Shown one piece after another: positions 1-9,584 of a DNA stretch of 64,000 nucleotides. The DNA is taken from positions 62,001-126,000 of the forward strand of contig NZ_NIBU01000005.1 in NCBI RefSeq assembly GCF_002632485.1, given 5' to 3'. The translations under genes were made by a program, and so were the position numbers. Every line of letters begins with the position of its first letter. Position 1 is the stretch's first letter. The notes beneath the pieces are model-generated. The model made no database searches, was not told where the DNA came from, and was given only the letters and a program-made list of their open reading frames with translations. This DNA is from Xenorhabdus innexi (GTDB lineage Bacteria; Pseudomonadota; Gammaproteobacteria; Enterobacterales; Enterobacteriaceae).

Positions 1-163
1 TGATGTTGAACGAGCAACGCAACTAATGCTGGATGTCCATTACCAAGGGAAGGCAATTTGCGGTATTTATACAGCAGAGGTCGCAGAAACTAAAGCTGCG
101 CAAGTGAACATGTATGCCAAGGAGCACGAGCATCCGTTACTTTGCACGCTGGAAAAAGTCTGA
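1..163 (+). CDS. clpS: ClpS, ATP-dependent Clp protease adaptor (3' end only)
   Basis: Only the last 53 residues lie in the window, read from base 2 to the TGA at 161-163. They run from [10 protein letters not shown] to LLCTLEKV and match the C-terminal half of the roughly 106-residue enterobacterial ClpS almost residue for residue, including the [10 protein letters not shown] segment. ClpS is a cytosolic adaptor that binds N-degron substrates and delivers them to the N-domain of ClpA. The downstream clpA starts 32 bases later on the same strand, the usual clpS-clpA pairing. Aat, the transferase that creates such N-degrons, lies 3 kb away. The gene start is outside the window, so this entry is partial for positional reasons and shows no sign of being broken. 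Confidence 0.95.
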   Translation, partial: DVERATQLMLDVHYQGKAICGIYTAEVAETKAAQVNMYAKEHEHPLLCTLEKV

Positions 164-195
164 ATCTGGCTTACTGATTTTAGGAGGAGGTGCTT

Positions 196-2481
196 ATGCT
201 CAATCAAGAATTGGAGCTGAGTCTCAACATTGCTTTTGCCAAAGCAAGGGATAACAGACATGAGTTTATGACTGTAGAGCACCTGCTACTGGCGTTGTTG
301 AGTAATACATCAGCGCGAGAAGCACTGGAGGCTTGTAAGGTCGATCTGGCGGTTTTACGCCAGGAACTGGAAAATTTTATTACTCAAACAACCCCTTTAT
401 TACCGGAAAATGATGATCGGGATACCCAGCCAACACTGAGCTTTCAGCGAGTTTTGCAGCGAGCGGTATTTCACGTTCAATCTTCGGGGCGTTCAGAAGT
501 TTCCGGTGCTAATGTGCTGGTTGCAATTTTTAGCGAACAAGAATCTCAGGCGGCTTATTTATTGCGCAAGCATGATGTCAGCCGACTGGATGTTGTGAAT
601 TTTATATCTCACGGAACACGTAAAGATGAGCTCGATAATGAGAGCCATCATAATGTTAATCCAGTTCAGGAAGAACAAGCGATAGGTGAGGATAGATTGG
701 AAAATTTCACTACAAATCTGAATCAGTCTGCCCAAAAAGGGCAAATTGATCCGCTTGTCGGTCGTCAGCATGAATTAGAAAGAACAATTCAGGTGCTGTG
801 TCGTAGGCGTAAGAATAATCCGTTGCTGGTCGGGGAATCTGGTGTCGGTAAGACCGCGATTGCAGAAGGCCTCGCCTGGCGCATTGTGCAAAAAGATGTT
901 CCGGCCGTGATGAAGGATTGCACAATTTACTCACTGGATATCGGTTCATTACTGGCCGGGACAAAATATCGTGGTGATTTTGAGAAGCGCTTCAAAACCT
1001 TGTTAAAAACGCTGGAACAGGACAGCAAAAGTATTCTCTTTATTGACGAAATTCATACTATTATCGGTGCGGGTGCCGCTTCGGGTGGTCAGGTGGATGC
1101 TGCCAATCTGATTAAACCTCTTTTATCCAGCGGTCGTATTCGGGTGATTGGTTCGACAACTTATCAGGAATTCAGCAATATTTTTGAAAAAGATCGCGCT
1201 TTGGCCCGTCGGTTTCAGAAGATCGATATTCTGGAGCCGTCTTCTGAAGAAACGGTACAAATCATTAATGGGTTACGTGCTAAATATGAGGCACACCATG
1301 ATGTTCGCTATACAGCAAAAGCGATTCGGGCTGCGGTTGAACTGTCTGTGAAATACATTACTGATCGCCATTTGCCGGATAAAGCCATTGATGTGATTGA
1401 TGAAGCAGGTGCACGTACAAGGTTAGTCCCGGCTAGCCGCCGTCGAAAAACGATTAATGTTGCAGATATTGAGTCCGTTGTTGCCCGTATTGCCCGTATT
1501 CCGGAGAAAACAGTTTCAGCCAGTGATAAAGATGTTCTGAGAACACTGGATGATCGTTTAAAAATGCTGGTTTTTGGTCAGAACAGAGCCATCGGCGCGT
1601 TAACCGAAGCTATCAAAATGAGCCGTGCGGGACTGAGACAGGAGCACAAACCGGTTGGTTCTTTCCTGTTTGCCGGGCCTACAGGCGTTGGTAAGACAGA
1701 AGTGACTGTACAGTTGGCTAAAGTGCTCAATATTAAATTATTACGATTTGATATGTCTGAATATATGGAGCGTCATACAGTCAGTCGCTTGATTGGTGCT
1801 CCGCCGGGTTATGTTGGGTATGATCAGGGTGGTTTATTAACGGATGCTATTATTAAACACCCTCATTCCGTGTTGTTGCTTGATGAAATTGAGAAAGCCC
1901 ATCCAGATGTGTTCAACATTCTGCTTCAGGTGATGGATAATGGAACATTGACGGATAACAATGGCCGCAAAGCTGATTTCCGTAATGTTATTCTGGTGAT
2001 GACCACTAATGCGGGAGTGCGTGAAATACAGCGTAAATCCATTGGTTTCACGGAACAGGATAATAGCATTGATGGAATGACAGAGATTAAGCGAACCTTC
2101 ACCCCAGAATTTCGCAATCGACTTGACAGTATTATCTGGTTTGACTCACTTTCTGTGGAAGTTATTCAGCAAGTTGTTGATAAATTTATTGTTGAATTGC
2201 AGGTTCAACTGGATGAAAAAGGCGTGTCTCTGGAAATCAGTACGGATGCCCGTCAGTGGTTATGCGATAAGGGTTACGATAAAGCGATGGGCGCTCGTCC
2301 GATGGCTCGTGTGATTCAGGATAGTCTGAAAAAACCATTGGCAAATGAGTTGCTGTTTGGCTCTTTAGTGCATGGAGGCTCAGTCAGAATTAGCCTTGAT
2401 AAAGATAAAAATGCACTGAAATACGATTTCAAAAGCGTACAGAAATCTAACAAGAAAAAATCTGAAGATGCCGTGCTATGA
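196..2481 (+). CDS. clpA: ClpA, AAA+ unfoldase subunit of the ClpAP protease
   Basis: 761 residues, close to the 758 of E. coli ClpA. It begins [11 protein letters not shown] at ATG 196, with an exceptional Shine-Dalgarno (AGGAGG, 182-187) eight bases upstream. A GTG at 190 in the same frame would add only two residues and is less likely. Order: Clp N-domain (about 1-143, the ClpS docking site), first AAA+ module with Walker A GESGVGKT at 213-220 and Walker B FIDEIH, then second AAA+ module with Walker A GPTGVGKT at 494-501 and [15 protein letters not shown]. ClpA forms a hexamer in the cytosol that unfolds tagged proteins and threads them into ClpP, which is not in this window. It is probably co-transcribed with clpS and faces infA convergently. 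Confidence 0.97.
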   Translation: MLNQELELSLNIAFAKARDNRHEFMTVEHLLLALLSNTSAREALEACKVDLAVLRQELENFITQTTPLLPENDDRDTQPTLSFQRVLQRAVFHVQSSGRSEVSGANVLVAIFSEQESQAAYLLRKHDVSRLDVVNFISHGTRKDELDNESHHNVNPVQEEQAIGEDRLENFTTNLNQSAQKGQIDPLVGRQHELERTIQVLCRRRKNNPLLVGESGVGKTAIAEGLAWRIVQKDVPAVMKDCTIYSLDIGSLLAGTKYRGDFEKRFKTLLKTLEQDSKSILFIDEIHTIIGAGAASGGQVDAANLIKPLLSSGRIRVIGSTTYQEFSNIFEKDRALARRFQKIDILEPSSEETVQIINGLRAKYEAHHDVRYTAKAIRAAVELSVKYITDRHLPDKAIDVIDEAGARTRLVPASRRRKTINVADIESVVARIARIPEKTVSASDKDVLRTLDDRLKMLVFGQNRAIGALTEAIKMSRAGLRQEHKPVGSFLFAGPTGVGKTEVTVQLAKVLNIKLLRFDMSEYMERHTVSRLIGAPPGYVGYDQGGLLTDAIIKHPHSVLLLDEIEKAHPDVFNILLQVMDNGTLTDNNGRKADFRNVILVMTTNAGVREIQRKSIGFTEQDNSIDGMTEIKRTFTPEFRNRLDSIIWFDSLSVEVIQQVVDKFIVELQVQLDEKGVSLEISTDARQWLCDKGYDKAMGARPMARVIQDSLKKPLANELLFGSLVHGGSVRISLDKDKNALKYDFKSVQKSNKKKSEDAVL

Positions 2482-2523
2482 ATAAGTACGGCATATAAAA
2501 GACTGGCGATAAATCTGCGAGGA

Positions 2524-2563
2524 ACACCACAGGTGAATGTTCAGAAAACATAGCCTGTGGTGT
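2524..2563. terminator. clpA/infA convergent hairpin
   Basis: A 10-bp inverted repeat (ACACCACAGG at 2524-2533, CCTGTGGTGT at 2554-2563) encloses a second inner pairing (ATGTT/AACAT). It sits between the convergent clpA and infA genes. Neither side has a clear T-run, so it could be a weak bidirectional terminator or an RNA 3'-end stabiliser. Confidence 0.5.
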
Positions 2564-2579
2564 AAAGAAGGTATCGAAA

Positions 2580-2798
<219 letters not shown>

Positions 2799-2952
2799 CT
2801 AATCCTCTAAATGTAACAACCATAGTTTTTAACCGGCAAGATAATGCCGAAAAACCCTCATTATGTAAAGGAATGTCGTATTTTACACCATCATTTTCCT
2901 GATAATAGTATTGACACTCCCACCGTGAACAGCATAAATCACCAAGAATTGA

Positions 2953-3642
2953 TTATAACTCCAGCAGTTGTGCGTCCCAACAACCTGTTTGCAATGATTG
3001 CTTTTGGCATTGGCCAAGATACCGGAGAAATTCTTTCCTTGGAATATTTTTGGCGCCCAGTGATTCTGTATGGTGGTTTAGCACCTGGCAATCAAAAAGT
3101 TGGCCACCATGACGTAAAAAATGGTGATAGAATGCCACAAAAGCACACTTGGATGCATTCTCCATTTTACTAAACATCGATTCACCGCAAAATAGTGTTC
3201 CTATATTAACACCATATAACCCGCCGACGAGTTGTTGTTTATGCCAGACTTCAACTGAGTGAGCCAAACCCTCCTGATGCAGAGTCTGGTAGCCCAATTG
3301 GATGTCAGAACCGATCCATGTGCCTTCCTGCCTCTGGGCACATCCATATACCACCTGTTCGAAAGCATAGTTTACCGTAATTTGGTAAGGATGTTTGCGA
3401 ATAAAACGTCGTAAAGTGCGTCCGGTATGTAATTCTCCCGGGATCAGGACAGCTCTGGGGTCGGGAGACCACCACAAAGGAAGCTCATTGGGTGAAAACC
3501 ATGGAAAAATTCCTTTGCTATACGCGGTCTTTAATCGTTCAGCGCTTAAATCACCCCCAAATGCTAACAGACCATTTGGTTCTGCCAGTGCATTATCTGG
3601 ATGAGGAAATTCATATGAGTTATCCAATTGAGCTATCAACAT
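2953..3642 (-). CDS. aat: Leucyl/phenylalanyl-tRNA-protein transferase
   Basis: 229 residues, close to the 234 of E. coli Aat. Conserved family blocks include [60 protein letters not shown] and the [14 protein letters not shown] segment. The enzyme moves Leu or Phe from aminoacyl-tRNA to the N-terminus of proteins bearing Lys or Arg, creating degrons recognised by ClpS-ClpAP, whose genes are at the left edge of the window. The ATG follows the cydC stop by eight bases. The AGGAG of its ribosome-binding site overlaps the cydC stop codon, which points to translational coupling. The spacing from AGGAG to ATG is long (about 11 bases). Confidence 0.96.
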   Translation of the reverse strand: MLIAQLDNSYEFPHPDNALAEPNGLLAFGGDLSAERLKTAYSKGIFPWFSPNELPLWWSPDPRAVLIPGELHTGRTLRRFIRKHPYQITVNYAFEQVVYGCAQRQEGTWIGSDIQLGYQTLHQEGLAHSVEVWHKQQLVGGLYGVNIGTLFCGESMFSKMENASKCAFVAFYHHFLRHGGQLFDCQVLNHHTESLGAKNIPRKEFLRYLGQCQKQSLQTGCWDAQLLEL

Positions 3643-3650
3643 AAAACGTT

Positions 3651-5393
3651 TTACTCCTGATCCAGATAGCTCTGTCGTTGATAGAATTGGTAATAGCGTC
3701 CTTGTTGGGACAATAATACATCGTGTTGCCCTTGCTCAATGATACGTCCCCCATCCATCACACAGATCCGATCCATGTGCTGTAAGCCTGTTAACCGATG
3801 GGTAATCACAATAAGTGTTTTATCCTGACAACTATGGCGCAATAGTGCCAAAATTTGTTGTTCAGTATCCGCATCAAGCCCTTCTGTCGGTTCATCCAGC
3901 AACATGAGTGGTGAATTATGCAGCAAAGCTCTGGCAATACCCAAGCGGCGTTGCTCGCCACCTGAAAGCTGTCGCCCACCTTCGCCCATCCAACAGTTTA
4001 GCTTTTCATTATTGCCTAGCAAGCTTTCTAAACCGACCTGTTTTAATGTGGTTGTTAATTCCTCATCTGTGGCATCCGGTTTTGCCAGCAGCAGATTTTC
4101 CCGCAGAGTATGACTGAATACGTGTATCCGTTGAGGAACGACGGATATCATTGCTCTCAGTGTGGCTTCATCATAAAGAGAGATGGGTTGTTGATTGAGT
4201 AGGATTTCGCCGTTATCAACATCCCATGCCCGGGTTAATAATTGTAAAAGAGTGGATTTACCACAGCCTGTCTTACCTAATAAGGCGATATGTTCACCTT
4301 CTTGCAGGGAGAGTGAAACATTCTGCAATACAGGCATAGGCTGGTTAGGATAAGTGAACCCTATGTTTTTTATCTCAAGACTGAGATTACCTGTATTTTT
4401 TGGCCCGTCAGCAGGGAAGATGACTTCTGCCTTCTGATGCATTAGCTGAGAAACGCGAGTTGCAGACGAGATCATCTGACCCATATGTTGGAATGCAACA
4501 GTGACAGGCCCCAGAGATTCAAAAGCTGAAAGAGCACAGAAGGTAAACAAGGCAATTAATGCTCCGGGTTGAGTATTTCCGCCTACACCTGCTGCTGCTA
4601 ACCATAATATTAATGTCACTGTCATACCTGTAGCAAAAATCATGATAGCCTGAGAAATTCCGGTCAGGTTAGCTTGTTTTTGCTGGCTTTTTAGCCATTG
4701 GGATTCAATCTCGGACATTGTCTGGCGGAAACGATTAAGAGCACCGAATACGGTTAATTCAGCCTGACCCTGTAATGTGCTGGTAAGTAAAGTACGATAC
4801 TGCCCGCGTAATGCAGTGATATTTCTGCCATAGGGTTTGCCTGCGTGATAAAACACAAAAGGTAATATCAGTAACAATCCCAGCATAATACCGCCGAGAG
4901 TATAAGCCAGAGTCCAGTCAAGGAAGCTTAAACCCAATGTCAGAACTACAATCACAGCGAGCGCCGCAAGCAATGGAGACAGGACTCGAAGATAGAGGTG
5001 ATCTAATGTTTCTACATCAGCCACCACTCTGTTTAATAGTTCCCCCTGACGAAAACGGGCAATCCCTCCCGGAGAAAGTGGCAGGATCTTCTGAAAGGTA
5101 AATACCCGCAGATGGGCTAATACTCGAAATGTCGCATCATGACTAACCAGACGCTCACCATAGCGTCCGGCAGTGCGGAAAATTGCAGCTCCCCGGACAC
5201 CTGCAGCAGGCAGCATGTAGTTAAAGGTATATTTTCCGGCAAAGCCCGCAACAGCCGTACCGGCCAGAAACCAGCCGGACAGGGTAAGTAAGCCAATACT
5301 GGCTAACAGAGTGAGTGTTGCCAGAACCATCCCTAAGCTGATAAGAAACCAGTGACGACGATAGAGAGCGAGAAATGGAAGTAATATACGCAT
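3651..5393 (-). CDS. cydC: CydC, cysteine/glutathione ABC exporter subunit
   Basis: 580 residues when started at ATG 5393, which matches the E. coli start (MRxLLPxLALYxRH). The open frame extends 23 codons further upstream but that part overlaps cydD. The N-terminal half carries about six membrane segments (ABC exporter fold). The C-terminal half is an ATPase with Walker [10 protein letters not shown] at about 373-381, signature LSGGEQRR and Walker [13 protein letters not shown]. With CydD it forms a heterodimeric inner-membrane exporter of reduced thiols to the periplasm, needed for assembly of cytochrome bd and c-type cytochromes. Its ATG lies one base after the cydD stop (TAACATG), so the two are one translational unit. 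Confidence 0.95.
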   Translation of the reverse strand: MRILLPFLALYRRHWFLISLGMVLATLTLLASIGLLTLSGWFLAGTAVAGFAGKYTFNYMLPAAGVRGAAIFRTAGRYGERLVSHDATFRVLAHLRVFTFQKILPLSPGGIARFRQGELLNRVVADVETLDHLYLRVLSPLLAALAVIVVLTLGLSFLDWTLAYTLGGIMLGLLLILPFVFYHAGKPYGRNITALRGQYRTLLTSTLQGQAELTVFGALNRFRQTMSEIESQWLKSQQKQANLTGISQAIMIFATGMTVTLILWLAAAGVGGNTQPGALIALFTFCALSAFESLGPVTVAFQHMGQMISSATRVSQLMHQKAEVIFPADGPKNTGNLSLEIKNIGFTYPNQPMPVLQNVSLSLQEGEHIALLGKTGCGKSTLLQLLTRAWDVDNGEILLNQQPISLYDEATLRAMISVVPQRIHVFSHTLRENLLLAKPDATDEELTTTLKQVGLESLLGNNEKLNCWMGEGGRQLSGGEQRRLGIARALLHNSPLMLLDEPTEGLDADTEQQILALLRHSCQDKTLIVITHRLTGLQHMDRICVMDGGRIIEQGQHDVLLSQQGRYYQFYQRQSYLDQE

Positions 5394-5394
5394 G

Positions 5395-7164
5395 TTAAAG
5401 CTCCATACTGCGGTGAGACAACAGACGGGAAAATGCGCCCTGAGATTGGCTAAGGTTTTCATAACTGCCTTTCTCGATAATTAATCCGCCTTCCATGACC
5501 CAGATTTGATCGTATTCCGGCGTTTCTTCCAATAAATGTGTAACTAACAGAGTGGATTGCTGACCGGAAGCCTGATTCAAGGCTGTCATTATTCGTTGCT
5601 CACTGTGGGCATCAAGACTGGCGGCGGGTTCATCTAACAGCAAAAGCTGACAGGGATGCAATAAAGCTCTGGCGACAGCGATACGCTGTGCTTGTCCGAC
5701 GGATAATCGTGCAGCGTTATCACCAATAACGGTGTTTAGGCCATCAGGCAGCTCAGAGACAAACTCAGTGACATAGGCCCGCTGCATCACATCCTGAATT
5801 TGTTCCTGCGTCGCATCAAACTGACCAAGGAGAATATTATCGAGTATTGTTTGTTCCGGCAGGTGAGGATTTTGCCCAACCCAGCTTAACTGTTTACGCC
5901 AATTGTCGAGATTAAGCTCATTTAATTCATTCCCATTGATCTTCAGTGAACCACGATAAGGAAGAAAACCGAGTAAGACATTTATCAGGGAGCTTTTTCC
6001 TGCGCCACTTTTACCGACTAATGCGATACGTTGATGTTTATCAATCGTAAAGTTCAAAGGACCGGCAAGGCGATGACCATCATGTGACAGAATTTCCAGT
6101 TCATTTGCTTCAATAGTGACAGCGCTTTTTTCGGACAGATTTTTTTTGCCACCATATGAGGAGTGTTCCCCTTCGCTGGTTAACAGCGTGAAAAGTGATT
6201 CTGCAGCGCCTATAGCCTGAGCTTTAGCATGGTAAAAAGTGCCCAGATCACGTAGAGGCTGAAAAAACTCTGGAGCTAGTATAAGCGCGAGAAAACCAGC
6301 AAACAGTGTGACACCAAGGCCGTAACTGCCAAAATGCAACTCTCCCAGATAAGAAAAACCAAAATAAACAGCAACAACCGCAATGGAAACAGCAGCAAAA
6401 AATTCCAATACCGCAGAGGATAAAAACGCCATGCGGAGGACTTCCATCGTTCTGAGGCGGAAATTTTCTGTAGATTCGGTAATTTGTTTAACTTCGGCTT
6501 TACCCCGATGGAATAAACGCAACGTTTCCAGCCCGCGCAAACGGTCGAGAAAATTACCGCTTAATCGGCTAAGTGCAACAAAATTGCGTCGATTTGCATC
6601 AGCTGCTCCTAACCCGACTAAAGCCATAAAAAGAGGGATCAAAGGTGCTGTTACAAATAAAATAACACCGGCAGCCCAGTTGATCGGAAATATTGTAATC
6701 AGAATTAGAACAGGAATAGTGGCTGCAAGGGTCATCTGAGGTAAATAGCGGGAATAAAAATCCTGCATATCTTCGATTTGTTCGAGAATAATGGTTGCCC
6801 AGCTACCAGCTGGTTTACCTTTCACCCAAACAGGCCCTAATTGAGTCAGCTTATCCAAGACCATACCGCGGATTTGCTGACGTACGACCTTGCCACAGAT
6901 AAAGCCGATACGTTCCCGAAGAGCACTGACAAGCGCTCGCAAGGCAAAAGCGGTCATCAGCAGCGTAAATTGACCGATAAGATTTTCACGGGGAACATGG
7001 TCCATGACAAGCGCCTGGAGGATGGATGCGAGCAGCCAGGCCTGAGATATAATCAGCAGGCCACTAATCAGGCCCAGTAGCATGGATAGACGAAGCCATC
7101 GACGGGCTGGGGTACTTTGCTGTTTCAGCCATCGAACAAGTTCAGATTGTCTTGTTTTGTCCAT
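5395..7164 (-). CDS. cydD: CydD, cysteine/glutathione ABC exporter subunit
   Basis: 589 residues against 588 in E. coli. It has an N-terminal six-helix membrane domain with the conserved GKPAGSWAT and LILAPEFFQPLRDLGTFYHAKAQAIGAA stretches, then an ATPase domain with Walker A GKSGAGKSS at about 384-392, signature LSVGQAQR and Walker B LLLLDEPAASLDAHSEQR. It partners with CydC. It is the first gene of the cydDC-aat run. It is separated from the upstream trxB by 175 bases containing a good terminator, so a promoter should lie in 7165-7300. The ribosome-binding site is weak. Confidence 0.95.
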   Translation of the reverse strand: MDKTRQSELVRWLKQQSTPARRWLRLSMLLGLISGLLIISQAWLLASILQALVMDHVPRENLIGQFTLLMTAFALRALVSALRERIGFICGKVVRQQIRGMVLDKLTQLGPVWVKGKPAGSWATIILEQIEDMQDFYSRYLPQMTLAATIPVLILITIFPINWAAGVILFVTAPLIPLFMALVGLGAADANRRNFVALSRLSGNFLDRLRGLETLRLFHRGKAEVKQITESTENFRLRTMEVLRMAFLSSAVLEFFAAVSIAVVAVYFGFSYLGELHFGSYGLGVTLFAGFLALILAPEFFQPLRDLGTFYHAKAQAIGAAESLFTLLTSEGEHSSYGGKKNLSEKSAVTIEANELEILSHDGHRLAGPLNFTIDKHQRIALVGKSGAGKSSLINVLLGFLPYRGSLKINGNELNELNLDNWRKQLSWVGQNPHLPEQTILDNILLGQFDATQEQIQDVMQRAYVTEFVSELPDGLNTVIGDNAARLSVGQAQRIAVARALLHPCQLLLLDEPAASLDAHSEQRIMTALNQASGQQSTLLVTHLLEETPEYDQIWVMEGGLIIEKGSYENLSQSQGAFSRLLSHRSMEL

Positions 7165-7296
7165 AAGAAAAATTTCAGATTAACAGATGATACCGAGTAT
7201 CAAAACAAGCTGGTAATCACGTTGCCAGCTTCCCCGCACTACGTTATCTACACAGTGTATTATCTACAAAATACCACTGACAAAAAATGCGACCTG

Positions 7297-7322
7297 TTAA
7301 AAAGCGCTATCGAAATAGCGCT
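7297..7322 (-). terminator. trxB rho-independent terminator
   Basis: On the minus strand an 8-bp stem AGCGCTAT/ATAGCGCT (7315-7322 with 7303-7310) is closed by a UUCG tetraloop and followed by a T-run. It lies directly downstream of trxB and separates it from cydD. Confidence 0.85.
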
Positions 7323-7339
7323 CTTAAGGAAAGATAATT

Positions 7340-8359
<1,020 letters not shown>

Positions 8360-8718
8360 TTAAAAAAAGCGATTATCAGATAAAATATTCATGTTATTAA
8401 CGATTTTACCGATAGATAGTAACTATGATGTAATGGGAATGTAAGGAGTAAGTGCTTAACATTTTGAATTGAACATCATTTATTCGTTTTAGCCACGAAA
8501 CGAGCAGCTAAGGCGGTTTACCGAAAATTTGTTTGGTATGTTGTTCTGATTTTTGTTCATTTACTTTGACAATCGGCTATGCATTTGCGAAAACATCTGT
8601 GTAAGAGATAATTATCTACCTCGCTAATCAATTGTTTCTATAGAATAGACAATTCGGAGTGGATGATTTTCTCATAGAATATTAAAAATTGCCGATAAGC
8701 TGCTTTCTGGGAGACCCA

Positions 8719-8871
8719 ATGTTTTGGGAAAATCGTGTTTTGGGAAATGACATTCTGAAAGACGGTGTTCTAGTAAGTCGTATTTTGGTTAATCGAGTTC
8801 TGGGAAATTGTATTCTGGAAGATTACGTGCAGACCCCAAACCTTGGTTACAGATTGAGCTTTAGCCTTTGA
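8719..8871 (+). CDS. Possible 50-residue repeat peptide upstream of lrp
   Basis: A short frame beginning ATG 8719 has a GGAG ribosome-binding site (8710-8713) at good spacing. Its body is a run of five-residue units (ENRVL, GNDIL, KDGVL, VSRIL, VNRVL, GNCIL, EDYV) generated by the 15-bp DNA repeat. The pattern x-N/D/S-x-V/I-L is regular but does not fit the classical A(D/N)Lxx pentapeptide-repeat consensus. It may be a genuine small protein, a fragment of a decayed repeat protein, or chance translation of a DNA repeat whose period is divisible by three. No homologue is recognised. Low confidence. Confidence 0.2.
   Translation: MFWENRVLGNDILKDGVLVSRILVNRVLGNCILEDYVQTPNLGYRLSFSL
8721..8826. 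repeat. Degenerate 15-bp tandem repeat, about seven copies
   Basis: Units begin at 8721, 8737, 8752, 8767, 8782, 8797 and 8812. The first unit is 16 bases and the rest are exactly 15. The approximate consensus is GTTCTGGGAAATCGT, with the TTCTGG/TTTTGG core best kept. A related partial copy is at about 8704. It lies 125 to 230 bases before the lrp start. Confidence 0.8.
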
Positions 8872-8951
8872 AGACATCTTTTCCAGCTCATCAGCTTAAA
8901 AGAGATAGGGAAAATGTTATGGGTGTAGGAATATAAAGAGAGAGCAATAAG

Positions 8952-9446
8952 ATGATAGATAATAAAAAGCGTCCAGGAAAAGATCTTGATCGCATCGACC
9001 GTAATATCCTTAATGAATTGCAGAAAGACGGCCGTATCTCTAATGTGGAATTATCCAAACGGGTCGGATTATCACCAACTCCTTGTCTGGAGCGTGTACG
9101 TCGTTTAGAACGTCAGGGGTTTATTTCCGGTTATACCGCTTTGTTGAATCCTCACTATCTGGATGCATCATTGCTGGTATTCGTTGAAATCACCCTGAAC
9201 CGCGGAGCAGCAGATGTTTTTGAGCAGTTCAATACTGCCGTACAAAAACTTGAAGAAATTCAAGAGTGCCATTTAGTTTCGGGAGACTTTGACTACCTAC
9301 TGAAAACACGTGTACCGGATATGTCTGCGTACCGTAAATTGCTGGGAGAAACCCTGTTACGCCTTCCGGGTGTTAACGATACTCGTACTTATGTAGTTAT
9401 GGAAGAAGTGAAACAGAGTAATCGACTGGTAATTAAGACTCGTTAA
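8952..9446 (+). CDS. lrp: Leucine-responsive regulatory protein Lrp
   Basis: 164 residues, the same length as E. coli Lrp and almost identical to it. It has an N-terminal helix-turn-helix (about 10-60, RISNVELSKRVGLSPTPCLERVRRLE) and a C-terminal RAM/AsnC effector domain (LVFVEITL...CHLVSGDFDYLLKTR). Lrp is a global feast/famine regulator that binds DNA as octamers or hexadecamers and responds to leucine. In Xenorhabdus and Photorhabdus relatives Lrp is known to influence host-associated phenotypes, which is family knowledge and not visible here. It starts at ATG 8952 after a GAGAG-type ribosome-binding site and ends before a clear terminator, so it is a single-gene unit. Confidence 0.98.
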   Translation: MIDNKKRPGKDLDRIDRNILNELQKDGRISNVELSKRVGLSPTPCLERVRRLERQGFISGYTALLNPHYLDASLLVFVEITLNRGAADVFEQFNTAVQKLEEIQECHLVSGDFDYLLKTRVPDMSAYRKLLGETLLRLPGVNDTRTYVVMEEVKQSNRLVIKTR

Positions 9447-9522
9447 GCTTTTGTCTACAATGTACAGTGATAGGTGCAAAACAGGAAAAATTTAGGTACA
9501 CTCCTGTTCATGCATACAGTTC

Positions 9523-9556
9523 CAACGCTGAGCTGCCCTCAGCGTTGTTCCGTTTA
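9523..9556 (+). terminator. lrp terminator
   Basis: A 10-bp perfect stem (CAACGCTGAG 9523-9532, CTCAGCGTTG 9538-9547) with a five-base loop is followed by a short T-rich stretch. It stands between lrp and ftsK. Confidence 0.75.
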
Positions 9557-9584
9557 ATCAACAGGAAAACCTGGAGAGCCTTTC

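Noticed and set aside
2482-2579. tRNA-Ser gene expected by synteny with E. coli serW
   Set aside because: The 98-base gap contains only a hairpin; no cloverleaf, TTCGA loop or CCA end could be found.
2844-3173. 109-codon plus-strand frame overlapping the 3' part of aat
   Set aside because: It lies antisense to a conserved, full-length Aat and has no recognisable protein features or ribosome-binding site.
8721-8826. Possible CRISPR or iteron origin
   Set aside because: Units are contiguous, degenerate and lack spacers; there is no replication initiator gene nearby and the neighbours are ordinary chromosomal genes.
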